Shown here piece after piece: positions 33,061 to 44,440 of a stretch of DNA of 64,000 nt. The notes beneath the pieces were generated by a model. It was not told the origin of the DNA. It saw nothing but the letters and a program-made list of their open reading frames with translations, and ran no database searches. A program made the translations under genes and the position numbers. Origin of the DNA: AC-32 sp963754265. Lineage in GTDB: Bacteria; Actinomycetota; Thermoleophilia; Gaiellales; Gaiellaceae. Numbering within the stretch: the stretch's first letter is position 1; every line of letters starts with the position of its first letter. The DNA lies in NCBI GenBank assembly GCA_963754265.1, contig CAVWFB010000009.1:62001-126000 (forward strand), in the 5' to 3' direction.

Positions 33061-33669
33061 ATGCGGCTCCGGATCCTCACCCCTGGCGCGACGACGAACA
33101 AGGTGATCGCCACGATCGCCGTTCTCGGCGCGGCCGCGGCGATCGCCGGGCTCGGCACGTTCGCGACGTTCACGAGCTCGACCAGCACGAGCCACACGAT
33201 CGCGAGCGGCACCCTCTCCCTGACCTCCGGGCCGGTCAACCGGCTCGGCACGGGGGCGAGCCTCATCGCAGCAGGCGACTCCATGCAGCGCGCGATCGAC
33301 CTCAACTACGCCGGCTCCGTGGACATGGGCTCGGCGACCCTGACGACGAGCGCCTCCCCCTCCTCCACTCTCGACACGGACACCACCGACGGCCTCCAGC
33401 TCGCGATCGACAAGTGCTCGGTCGCCTGGACGGAGTCGGGCCCGCCCTACACCTACACCTGCGGCGGCTCGGTCTCCCCGGTGCTCGCTTCTCGGCCGCT
33501 CATCGGTAGCAACGTCGCCCTCTCCAACCTCACGCTCACCGCCGGGACGACCGACCACCTCCGCGTGACGGTCACCCTCCCGAGCACCGCCGGCAATGCC
33601 TTCCAGAACCTCTCGTCGACGGTCGGCTACACGTTCACCGGCGTCCAGCGCGCCGGGACCAGCCAGTAA
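33061..33669 (+). CDS. TasA/camelysin-like SipW-dependent exported protein 2
   Basis: 202 residues, clearly paralogous to the first TasA-like protein: NKVIATIAVLGAAAAIAGLG then GTFATFTSSTSTSHTIASGT, and the same two-Cys block (DKCSVAWTESGPPYTYTCGG) and C-terminal TAGTTDHLRVTVTLPSTAGN. ATG at 33061 is preferred to the GTG three bases earlier, with GAGACGAG as ribosome site. Presumed substrate of the SipW-type peptidase and part of the same matrix assembly. Confidence 0.87.
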   Translation: MRLRILTPGATTNKVIATIAVLGAAAAIAGLGTFATFTSSTSTSHTIASGTLSLTSGPVNRLGTGASLIAAGDSMQRAIDLNYAGSVDMGSATLTTSASPSSTLDTDTTDGLQLAIDKCSVAWTESGPPYTYTCGGSVSPVLASRPLIGSNVALSNLTLTAGTTDHLRVTVTLPSTAGNAFQNLSSTVGYTFTGVQRAGTSQ

Positions 33670-33682
33670 CACGGGCAGCCGT

Positions 33683-34269
33683 GTGCCTCTCCTCGGCCAC
33701 AGTGGGCGGCGGGGCCGTCCGGGACAGCTCCTCGCCTCGACCGCACTCCTCGTAGGCGCGGCCGGGCTGACGGCACTCGGCCTGTGCGCCGGGTTCGCCA
33801 ACGCGAGCACACCTGCGGCCGGGGGGCACCACCCCAGGCTCTCGGTCACGCCACGTGCCCTCGCCCGCGTCGGGGCGCTCGCGCCGGGCGACCGGGCCGA
33901 GCGCACGCTCGAGCTTCGCTACCGCGGCACCGGTCGGTTCACGGCCGTGATGCTCCGGATGAGAAGCCGCAACAACTCGGTGCTCAACTCGGCCACGCGC
34001 CCCGGACTCCAGCTCACGATCGAGCGCTGCGCCAGGCGCTGGACGAGGAAGGGCCGGACCAAGGCCTACGTCTGCCGCGGAAAGCACTGGAGCGTGCTGA
34101 AGGCGATCCGCGTGAGCGGTGAACGGCGGCTCACGCTGCGGCACCTCTCCCGCCTCCCCGGCAAGACCGATCACCTGCGCTTCACGATGAGTCTGCCCCG
34201 AACCGCAGACAACGGGCTTCAGGGCAGGATCTCTCGCATGGTCTACCGCTTCACCGGAGTCGCGGCGGG

Positions 34270-34273
<4 letters not shown>
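33683..34273 (+). CDS. divergent, strongly basic TasA-like protein
   Basis: 196 residues. Signal-like helix (LLASTALLVGAAGLTALGLC) but without the GTFATF motif. The body follows the TasA-like neighbours block by block: PGDRAERTLELRYRGTGRFT, LQLTIERCARRWTRKGRT with CRGKHW giving the same two-Cys spacing, LPGKTDHLRFTMSLPRTADN and MVYRFTGV. It is unusually rich in Arg where its paralogues are Ser/Thr-rich. This could be a charged partner, anchor or nucleator for the other two. GTG at 33683, 14 bases after the previous stop; converges with uvrA. Confidence 0.75.
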
Positions 34274-37107
<2,834 letters not shown>

Positions 37108-37163
37108 AACCAAGCCAGTCTAGCGCCCCCGGAGGACGCGAACAAGTGTTCGCTTTTCCGCGT

Positions 37164-37900
37164 CTAGCTGACGTCGGATCGGTCGACTGCGACCGCGCCG
37201 GCAACGGCGAACACGGCGGCGTAGGCGAGCGCGACGAGGAGGCCGGGCCAGAAACTCGAGCAGCTCGCTGGTGGAGGTACCGGCGGAGGCCACCGCCGCG
37301 ATCGCGTGGCCCGGCGCGTACTCCTGGACGCCGGCGATCGACAGCACCGGCTCTCCGACCAGGAGCCAGATCAGCGCGAGCACGATGGCCGCCGTCTGCC
37401 GCCGGAAGAGGGCTCCGATCCCGACGCCGACCACGGCCGCGAGCGCGCCGGCGCCGAGGATCCCGAGGTAGGTGTCCAGCACGGTTCGGGTGGCGAGCTG
37501 GAGCGGCACCGACTTCCCCTCCAGCCAGACGGCCGCGATCGACCACGTCACGAGCTCGGCGAACCCGGCCACGAGCATCCCGGCGATCGCGCCGCCGATC
37601 AGCTTCGCCGCCACCACACGCTCCCGGACGGGGGTCACGAGGAAGGTGTGCGCGATCGTCCCGTGGGCGTACTCGCCCGCCGAGTCGACGATGCCGACGA
37701 TCAGCGCCACGATCGCCCCGATCGCCGCGAACTGCGACGATCGAGCGCTGCTCGCTCACGCCGGAGAGCTGGAGCTGCGAGGTCGAGGCGATTCGCGTCG
37801 AGGTCACGAATGCCGAAAGCCCGAGGATCATCAGCCCGAGCCAGAGGAAGAGGCGGGTCGTGGCCAGCTTGAGGAGCTCGGCGCGGACGAGCCGGATCAC
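37164..37900 (-). pseudogene. ABC-2 type transporter permease, disrupted by two frameshifts
   Basis: A permease spread over three frames. The start (GTG 37900) encodes MIRLVRAELLKLATTRLFLW and a helix LGLMILGLSAFVTSTRI; near 37735 the reading must shift to continue as FAAIGAIVALIVGIVDSAGE...FLVTPVRERVVAAKLIGGAI; near 37250 it must shift again to give WPGLLVALAYAAVFAVAGAV and stop at 37164. Together these make a normal ~245-residue ABC-2 permease with an N-terminal cytosolic helix. GTG overlaps the ATPase stop (GTGA). Single-base sequence errors are as likely as true decay. Confidence 0.75.
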
Positions 37901-38796
37901 GCCGACCCCTCCGAGGTCAGCGCGAGGAAGACCTCTTCGAGCGTCGCCCCTTCCGCGCGCAGCTCGTGCAGGACGATGCCGGCCGCCGCGGCCACCTCCC
38001 CCACCCGCTCCGGGGTTGCCGCCACCCGCAGCTCGCCGTCGCCGACCTGCGTCGCCTCGATTCCGGCCTCGGCGAGCAGCCCGAGGAGCCTCTCGGCTTC
38101 CGGAGCGCGCACGACGGTGCCGCCGGCGGCGCGCGCGATCAAGGTCTCCAGCGGCTCCTGCGTCACAAGCCTGCCGTGGTGGATGATCACGACCTCGTCG
38201 GCGAGCTGTGCTACCTCGGCTAGCACGTGGCTCGAGATGAAGACGGTGCCGCCGCCCGCCGAGAAGGCGCGCAGGAAGTCGCGCAGCCAGCGGATTCCCT
38301 CGGGATCGAGCCCGTTCGCCGGCTCGTCCAGCACCAGCAGCTCGGGCTCGCCCAGGAGCGCGCCCGCGACGCTCAGCCGCTGGCGCATGCCGAGGGAGTA
38401 GCCGCCCACCCTTCGCCGCGCGGCGCCGCTGAGCTCGACCTGGGCGAGAACCTCGTCCGCGCGCGAGACCGGGATCCCGGCCGCGAGGGCGAGCACGCGG
38501 AGGTGGTTCCTCCCGGAGCGGGTCGGATGGAAGCTGTCGGCCTCGAGCACTGCTCCGACCCTCCGCAGCGGCTCCCGCAGCTGCCGGTAGGGCCGGCCGT
38601 CGACCCGCGCTTCGCCCGCCGTCGGCCGGACGAGCCCGAGCACCGCCCTCAGCGTGGTGGTCTTGCCCGCGCCGTTCGGGCCGAGAAAGCCCGTGACCCG
38701 ACCCGCCGGTACCGAGAAGCTCAGGTCGTCGACGGCGACCGTCGAGCCGTATCGCTTCGTCAGCTCCCGCACCTCGATCGGAGGCTGCTCGGGCAT
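37897..38796 (-). CDS. ABC-2 type exporter ATP-binding protein
   Basis: 299 residues. Drug/antibiotic exporter type ATPase: Walker A FLGPNGAGKTTTLRAVLGLV, signature YSLGMRQRLSVAGALLG, Walker B LLVLDEPANGLDPEGI and H-loop VFISSHVLAEVAQLAD, with the C-terminal DUF4162-like tail (EGATLEEVFLALTSEG). ATG at 38796 overlaps the PH-domain gene stop (ATGA) and the stop overlaps the permease start. It should drive the permease encoded next door; substrate unknown. Confidence 0.9.
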   Translation of the reverse strand: MPEQPPIEVRELTKRYGSTVAVDDLSFSVPAGRVTGFLGPNGAGKTTTLRAVLGLVRPTAGEARVDGRPYRQLREPLRRVGAVLEADSFHPTRSGRNHLRVLALAAGIPVSRADEVLAQVELSGAARRRVGGYSLGMRQRLSVAGALLGEPELLVLDEPANGLDPEGIRWLRDFLRAFSAGGGTVFISSHVLAEVAQLADEVVIIHHGRLVTQEPLETLIARAAGGTVVRAPEAERLLGLLAEAGIEATQVGDGELRVAATPERVGEVAAAAGIVLHELRAEGATLEEVFLALTSEGSA

Positions 38797-39221
38797 CAAC
38801 CGGCGAGTTGCTCGACGAGGCGGTACACGCTCCGCGCGTGTGGCACGTGCTCGATCTGGAGCGGTCCTGCGACCAGCGTGCCGTAGCCGAGCAGGCGCCC
38901 AGGCAGGCTCTGCTCGAGATCGAGGTTCTCGAGGGAGCGCAACCTCACAGCCGAGGATCGCCGCCGCAACGTTCCATCCACGACGAACAGTTTCTCTGTC
39001 GTCACCACCAGGTGCGCGCGTTCCCAGCGCCAGACCGCGCGCAGGAGTACACCTGCCGCCACCGCGAGGAGGACGGCGCCCGGAATCGGCAGCGGAAACG
39101 GCAGCGCGAGCAGGATCGCGCCCGCGCTGGCCATGACGGCCACCTGCGCGAGCGGTCGCGCGAGGACCACGCCGTGCCGGCGGGCGTCGAAGCAGACCTC
39201 CTCGTGCGCGTTGGCGTGCAT
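38796..39221 (-). CDS. PH domain-containing membrane protein
   Basis: 141 residues. Two adjacent helices (AVMASAGAILLALPFPLPIP and AVLLAVAAGVLLRAVW) followed by a bacterial PH (bPH2/YdbT-like) domain: HLVVTTEKLFVVDGTLRRRS, VRLRSLENLDLEQS, LLGYGTLVAGPLQIEHVPHA. Such proteins sit in the inner membrane with the PH domain in the cytosol. ATG at 39221 is chosen; longer starts lack the pattern. It overlaps the ABC ATPase gene (ATGA), so heads the exporter operon. Confidence 0.85.
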   Translation of the reverse strand: MHANAHEEVCFDARRHGVVLARPLAQVAVMASAGAILLALPFPLPIPGAVLLAVAAGVLLRAVWRWERAHLVVTTEKLFVVDGTLRRRSSAVRLRSLENLDLEQSLPGRLLGYGTLVAGPLQIEHVPHARSVYRLVEQLAG

Positions 39222-39303
39222 CGACCCGCTTGCTTCGCCGGGCCGCGGATCGATCCTGCCACCGGTGTTTGCACTGCTCCTTACATGGCGAAAACGCCTG
39301 GAG

Positions 39304-40356
39304 ATGAGCGATACCGCCCGCCGTGCCTTCATCTCGACCGTGGTCGCGGTCGCCGTGATCGCGATCTCGCTCGCGCTCTGGAAGCTGAAGCTCGTGATTG
39401 CGCTTGTCTTCCTCGGCTTCATCCTCGCTGCCGCGATGCGCCCCGGAGTCGAGCGGATGGCCCAGTACCGGATCCCGCGCCCGGCGGGTGTTGCCTTGCA
39501 CTACCTCGCGGTGGTCGCTGCGCTCGGGCTGCTGCTCTGGGTCGCAGTTCCGCGCGCCATCGACCAGGTCGACCAGGCACTCGGAGGCGTGCCCACCTCC
39601 CAGCTCGAGCTGGACCAGAAGGCTAAGCACTCGACGGGCCTCAAGCACCAGTTTTTCGTAGGCCTGCAGAAGCGGTTGAACAAGCTCCCCTCTGCCGGGA
39701 GCGTCGTACACCGCACGGTTTCGATCGGGCGGAAGGCCCTTGAGGCGATCGTCGGCATCTTCTTTGTCTTCGCGACCGCGGCCTACTGGATCTTCGAGCG
39801 CGACAAGGCGATCGGCTTCGTCAGCTCGCTCTTACCGCGGAAGCGGCGGAGGCTTGTCCGCGACACTTGGGAGCTGATCGACGCGAAGCTCGGCGCGTAC
39901 GTCCGCGGGACCCTGCTCCTGGTCGCGTTCGTGGCGACCGTGCTCTCGCTGTCGTTCTGGGCGATCGGCGTGCCGTTCTGGCTCCTGCTCGGCGTCTTCG
40001 CAGGGGTAGTCGAGATCGTGCCGGTGATCGGGCCCTTGCTGGCCGCGGTCCTGTCGATCGGGGTCGGCCTGACAGAGTCGTGGCAGGTGGGTCTCTTCGC
40101 CGGGATCGCCGTCGTCGTGGTGCGGCAGTTCGAGGACTACATCGTGATCCCGCGCGTGATGGGGCACGTCACCGGGCTGTCGCCGCTCCTCGTGCTCGTC
40201 TCCGTCAGCGCGATCGCGCTGCTCTTCGGCGGCTTCTACGTGTTGATCGCGACCCCGTTCGTCGCCGTTCTGGTCACGCTTGTGGACGTGATCGTGCGCG
40301 ACAAGGACCCGGCCGAGGAGGACGTGCCGACCGTGCTGTTCGCGAAGGAGTCCTAG
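39304..40356 (+). CDS. AI-2E family (PerM-type) transporter
   Basis: 350 residues and about eight helices. Start RRAFISTVVAVAVIAISLAL and FLGFILAAAMRPGVERM, then FATAAYWIFERDKAIGFVSS, a GTLLLVAFVATVLSLSFWAI segment, and the family C-terminal pattern PVIGPLLAAVLSIGVGL, VRQFEDYIVIPRVMG, LSPLLVLVSVSAIALLFGG. AI-2E proteins were linked to AI-2 export or Na+/Li+-H+ exchange; specificity here is open. ATG at 39304 is preceded directly by GGAG. Its stop overlaps the convergent small gene at 40353. Confidence 0.88.
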   Translation: MSDTARRAFISTVVAVAVIAISLALWKLKLVIALVFLGFILAAAMRPGVERMAQYRIPRPAGVALHYLAVVAALGLLLWVAVPRAIDQVDQALGGVPTSQLELDQKAKHSTGLKHQFFVGLQKRLNKLPSAGSVVHRTVSIGRKALEAIVGIFFVFATAAYWIFERDKAIGFVSSLLPRKRRRLVRDTWELIDAKLGAYVRGTLLLVAFVATVLSLSFWAIGVPFWLLLGVFAGVVEIVPVIGPLLAAVLSIGVGLTESWQVGLFAGIAVVVVRQFEDYIVIPRVMGHVTGLSPLLVLVSVSAIALLFGGFYVLIATPFVAVLVTLVDVIVRDKDPAEEDVPTVLFAKES

Positions 40357-40592
40357 GCTTTTCGCCAGCGGCCGAAGATCAGGCCGCCAAGGGTGAAGCC
40401 CAGGCCGAACGTTCCGACCGAGAACGCGCCGATCGCGACGGCCTTTCGCCACGAAGAGAGGCGCTCCCACCGGCCGATCGCCTCCTGTTCCTCGGTCGTC
40501 AGCGGCTCGCCGCGACGCTGCTTGCGCATGGCGCCGCCTGCTCGCAAACCGAGGTAGAGGTCATCGAAGATCTCGGTTGATTCGTCCGCCAT
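40353..40592 (-). CDS. small single-helix membrane protein, unknown function
   Basis: 79 residues. Acidic N-terminus (ADESTEIFDDLYLGLRAG), a basic patch (RKQRRGEPLTTEEQEAIGRW) and one C-terminal helix (AVAIGAFSVGTFGLGFTLGG) ending FGRWRKA. No family recognised. Converges with the AI-2E gene; divergent from the phosphoesterase with 33 bases between. Confidence 0.7.
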   Translation of the reverse strand: MADESTEIFDDLYLGLRAGGAMRKQRRGEPLTTEEQEAIGRWERLSSWRKAVAIGAFSVGTFGLGFTLGGLIFGRWRKA

Positions 40593-40625
40593 GATTTCAG
40601 TGTATAGCCTGCTTCGCCGTTCTCT

Positions 40626-41441
40626 ATGCGCCTCCTCCACATCTCCGATCTGCACGTGGGCAGCGCCGAAACAGCCCACGTGCAGGGAAGTCTCGAGCCT
40701 CTGATCGAGCGGGTCGGACCGGAGCTGATCGTGGTCACGGGGGACCTGACGCACCGCGGCCGGCGAGACCAGCACGAGCGTGCGGCTGCCTTTCTGCGGG
40801 GGCTCGGCCGGCCCCTGCTCGTGATCCCGGGGAACCATGACATCCCCTACACCTTCCCCGCCCGCTTCACGCGGCCCTTCGCGGAATTCGAGCGCCAGTG
40901 GGAGAGCGCCGAGCCCGTTCACGGCTCCGAGGGTGTCTACGTCGTCGGCCTCAACTCGGTGCGGCCCTGGCGGCACCAGTCCGGCGGGATCAGCCGCTCG
41001 CAGATCGCCCGGACGAGAGAGTTGCTGGCCCGCGCGCCCGAAGACGCGCTCAAGGTCGTCGCGCTGCATCACCACCTGGTCGGGGCGCCGTGGCGATCGC
41101 GGAAGAAGCCTGTGTCCCGCCGCTCCGAGGTGCTGGCGGGCCTCGTCGACGCCGGTGCCGAGCTCATCCTCGCCGGGCACATCCACCAGGCGGCAGTGAG
41201 CGAGCGCCACGAGTTCGAGGTGGAGCACAACGGCTTGCGGGGCGTCACCGTCTCGATCGCGCCGGGCCTGGGACAGCCGCGGCCCAACCGACGCGGCGAG
41301 GCGCGAGGCCTCCACGTCTACGAGGCGCAGCCGGACTCGCTCGTCGTCCAAACCTACGTCTGGCGCGAAGACGACTGGGGGCTCACGGCTACGCGACGCT
41401 TTCCGCGGGGCCGATCGCCGCTCCGGATCGAGCCCGCGTAG
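40626..41441 (+). CDS. calcineurin-like metallophosphoesterase
   Basis: 271 residues with the complete dimetal motif set: LHISDLHVG (DxH), VVTGDLTHRG (GDxx), VIPGNHDIPY (GNHD), ALHHHLVG and LAGHIHQAA (GHxH). Size and layout match the small 3',5'-cyclic-nucleotide or general phosphodiesterase group (Icc/CpdA-like). Substrate unknown; cytosolic (no signal peptide). ATG at 40626, no neighbours on its strand. Confidence 0.92.
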   Translation: MRLLHISDLHVGSAETAHVQGSLEPLIERVGPELIVVTGDLTHRGRRDQHERAAAFLRGLGRPLLVIPGNHDIPYTFPARFTRPFAEFERQWESAEPVHGSEGVYVVGLNSVRPWRHQSGGISRSQIARTRELLARAPEDALKVVALHHHLVGAPWRSRKKPVSRRSEVLAGLVDAGAELILAGHIHQAAVSERHEFEVEHNGLRGVTVSIAPGLGQPRPNRRGEARGLHVYEAQPDSLVVQTYVWREDDWGLTATRRFPRGRSPLRIEPA

Positions 41442-41445
41442 GTCG

Positions 41446-41913
41446 TTACCTCCGCGCGAGCAGCTCGGCCTTCTTGCGCTCGAAGTCCTCGGGCGTGATC
41501 GCGCCCTCGTCGCGCAGCTCGCCGAGCCTCCGCAGCTGCTCGGAGACGTCATCGGGCTCGGAGGCGCCCTTGGGCGGCGATCCGAATGTCGTCGCCGGGC
41601 CCCGACGGTCGCGCCCCGGGGGCGGCTTGCGAGCGTCAGGCCCGGTGATCGGCCGGTGCTGGACGAAGTGGCGGTAGGCGATCACGAGCAGCGAGGCGGC
41701 GATGATGGAGAGCAGCCAGGCGGAGAACGCCGTGCCCGAGTCGATTTCCCGGCCGAATGCCGTCACCGCGATTCCGCTCCCGATCAGCGAGCCGACGAGA
41801 CCGAACAGCGTCGTCATCCAGATCGGCATCGGATCCGGGCCCGGCACCGCCCAGCGGGCGAGGCCGCCGATGACGAAGCCGATGATCAGGGCCTGGATGA
41901 TCGCGCCGATCAT
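41446..41913 (-). CDS. GlsB/YeaQ-like membrane protein with SHOCT domain
   Basis: 155 residues. Three helices in the first ~85 (IIQALIIGFVIGGLARWAVP, WMTTLFGLVGSLIGSGIAVT, AFSAWLLSIIAASLLVIAY) resemble transglycosylase-associated (GlsB/YeaQ/YmgE) proteins. A Pro/Gly-rich linker leads to a C-terminal SHOCT motif (LRRLGELRDEGAITPEDFER plus KKAELL), a short oligomerisation or binding module. Function unknown, possibly stress-related. ATG at 41913, 19 bases after uvrB stop on the complementary layout. Confidence 0.83.
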   Translation of the reverse strand: MIGAIIQALIIGFVIGGLARWAVPGPDPMPIWMTTLFGLVGSLIGSGIAVTAFGREIDSGTAFSAWLLSIIAASLLVIAYRHFVQHRPITGPDARKPPPGRDRRGPATTFGSPPKGASEPDDVSEQLRRLGELRDEGAITPEDFERKKAELLARR

Positions 41914-41932
41914 GGCGAAAGCTTAGGCCCGC

Positions 41933-43938
41933 CTATGCCGGTGCTTCCGCGGCGGCCTGGAGCTCGCGCCGTAGCTCCTTGATCTCGTCGCGAAGCTTTG
42001 CGGCGTACTCGAACCTGAGCTCCTCCGCCGCGGCGAACATCTCTTCCTCGAGGGTGACCACGAGCCGCTCGAGCTCGGCCGGCGCCATGCCCTCGACCTC
42101 GGCACGACCCCTGCGTCGCCGCCCGGGAACCGTGGGCGACTCGAGCGAGAGGAACTCGGCGATGTCGGAGACGCCCTTGACGATCGACTCCGGCGTGATC
42201 CCGTTCTCCTCGTTGTAGGCCAGCTGCTTGGCGCGTCGGCGGTTCGTCTCCTCCAGCGCGCCCTGGATCGCCTCCGTCAGCTTGTCGGCGTAGAGCAGCA
42301 CCTTGCCGTTGATGTTGCGCGCCGCGCGGCCGATCGTCTGGATCAGAGCGGTCTTTCCGCGCAGGAAGCCCTCCTTGTCGGCGTCGAGGACGGCCACGAG
42401 CGAGACCTCGGGCAGGTCGAGGCCCTCCCGCAGGAGGTTGACGCCGACGAGCACGTCGTACTCGCCGAGCCGCAGCTCGCGGATGATCTGGATCCGCTCG
42501 AGCGTGTCCACCTCGGAGTGGAGGTACCTCGCCTTCACGCCCGACTCGAGCAGGTAGTCCGTCAGGTCCTCGGCCATCTTCTTGGTCAGCGTCGTGACGA
42601 GCGTGCGCTCGCCCGCCTGTTCGCGCTTCCGGATCTCGTTGAGGAGGTCGTCGATCTGGTTCTTCGTCGCGCGCAGCTCGACCTCGGGGTCGACGATGCC
42701 GGTCGGACGGACGAGCTGCTCGGCCACTCGCGTCGAGTGGCGCAGCTCGAACGCGCCCGGCGTTGCGGACACGAACACGAGCTGCGGCACCTTCTCGAGG
42801 AACTCGTCGAAGCGAAGCGGCCGGTTGTCCAGCGCCGACGGCAAGCGGAAGCCGTGGTCGACCAGCGTCTCCTTGCGCGAGCGGTCGCCTTCGTACATCC
42901 CGCCCAGCTGGGGCACGGTCTGGTGGGACTCGTCAACCATGACGACGAAGTCCGACGGGAAGAAGTCGAGCAGCGTGTGCGGCGCCGAGCCCGGCGGGCG
43001 ACCGTCGAGGTGACGCGAGTAGTTCTCGATCCCGTTGCAGAAGCCGAGCTCCTGCATCATCTCGAGGTCGTACTCGGTGCGCTGCCGCAGCCGGTGCGCC
43101 TCGAGCATCTTTCCCGCCGACTCGAACTGCTTGACCTGCTCCTCGAGCTCGTGGCGGATCTGCTCGGAGGCGCGCTCGATCGTCGGCTTCGAGGTCACGT
43201 ACTGCGTCGCCGGGAAGAGCGCGAGGTGGTCGAGCTTGCCGTAGACCTCGCCCGTCAACGGATCGAAGTGCGTGATCTGCTCGACCTCGTCGCCGAAGAA
43301 CGAGATCCGATACGCCGACTCCATGTGCGCCGCCTGCACCTCGACCACGTCGCCCTTGACGCGGAACTTGCCTCTGCCGAGCAGGGTGTCGTTGCGGACG
43401 TACTGGATGTCGATCAGCTTCCGCAACACGAGGTCGCGGTCATGCTCTTCGCCCTGGTTCAGCAGCACGACCCGCTTCTCGTACTCCTCGGGCGAGCCGA
43501 GGCCGTAGATGGCGGAGACCGACGCGACGATGATCACGTCGCGGCGCGAGAGCAGCGCGGCCGTCGCGGCGTGGCGAAGGCGGTCGATGTCGTCGTTTCG
43601 CGACGAGTCTTTCTCGATGTAGAGATCGGCCTGCGGTACGTACGCCTCGGGCTGGTAGTAGTCGTAGTAGGAGACGAAGTACTCGACCGCGTTGTCGGGG
43701 AAGAACTCCCGCAGCTCGTTGCAGAGCTGCGCGGCGAGCGTCTTGTTGTGCGCGATCAGGAGCGTGGGCCTCTGCACCTGCTCGACGATCCAGGCCATCG
43801 TCGCCGTCTTCCCGTTCCGGTGGCGCCGAGGAGGGTCTGGAAGCGGTCGCCCGCCTCGATTCCCTCGGAGAGCTCGGCGATCGCCTGCGGCTGGTCGGCC
43901 ATCGGCGAGTACGCCTGAGATGTTTTGAACTCCGCCAT
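41933..43938 (-). CDS. uvrB: excinuclease ABC subunit B, one-base frameshift in Walker A
   Basis: UvrB helicase of nucleotide excision repair, about 668 residues if repaired. ATG at 43938 starts MAEFKTSQAYSPMADQPQAI, runs to LLGATGTG, then near 43811 a missing base (the family expects GTGKT) throws the frame; the rest is open from MAWIVEQVQRPTLLIAHNKT to 41933. Motifs: YYDYYQPEAYVP (beta-hairpin), VASVSAIYGLGSPEEYEKRV, MVDESHQTVPQLGGMY, GVNLLREGLDLPEVSLVAVL, IGRAARN and the C-terminal UVR helix pair (FEYAAKLRDEIKELRREL). Because uvrB is strongly conserved, a sequencing error is the likeliest explanation. Confidence 0.93.
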
Positions 43939-43957
43939 CGAGCTAAGAGGCTACCCG

Positions 43958-44440
43958 GTGACTACGTCCATGCCGATGCGCTTCCAACCCCGTGTTGACC
44001 GGCCGCCCTACGGCTCCTATGCGGCGATCGTCGGCTCCTTCGCGGGCCTGCTGGCAGCCGCCGGCGCGCTCGGACGGCTGCTCGAACGGGACCCGCAATG
44101 CCAGTCGGCTCTCGACTTCGCGCTCCTCTCGGCCGCGACGTTCAAGGCGGCGAGGACGCTTGCCCGTGACGACGTGACCAGCTTCATCAGGCAGCCGTTC
44201 GTCTACGGCGATCCCCCGGCCCTCGACGAGGAGCAACCCATCGCAGGTGGAGCGCAGCAGGCGATCGGGGAGCTCGTGACCTGCACCCGCTGCGTCGGCA
44301 CGTGGGCCGCTGCCGGCCTCGCCTCGACGCAGATCCTGGCTCCGCGGTTCGGCCGCCTGCTGACCTGGTCGCTCGGCGCCGCGGCGGTGAACGACTTCCT
44401 CCAGGCCGGTTTCACGGCGCTCACCAGGAAGGCGAACTAG
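43958..44440 (+). CDS. DUF1360 membrane protein
   Basis: 160 residues with about three helices. The DUF1360 pattern is visible: SYAAIVGSFAGLLAAAGAL at the start, DFALLSAATFKAARTLARDD followed by VTSFIRQPFV, then GELVTCTRCVGTWAAAGL (Cys pair) and LLTWSLGAAAVNDFLQA. Related proteins occur next to spore-coat or membrane genes, function unknown. GTG at 43958 has AGAGG at good spacing; ATGs at 43970 and 43976 are alternatives. Divergent from uvrB and convergent with the MFS gene. Confidence 0.8.
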   Translation: MTTSMPMRFQPRVDRPPYGSYAAIVGSFAGLLAAAGALGRLLERDPQCQSALDFALLSAATFKAARTLARDDVTSFIRQPFVYGDPPALDEEQPIAGGAQQAIGELVTCTRCVGTWAAAGLASTQILAPRFGRLLTWSLGAAAVNDFLQAGFTALTRKAN

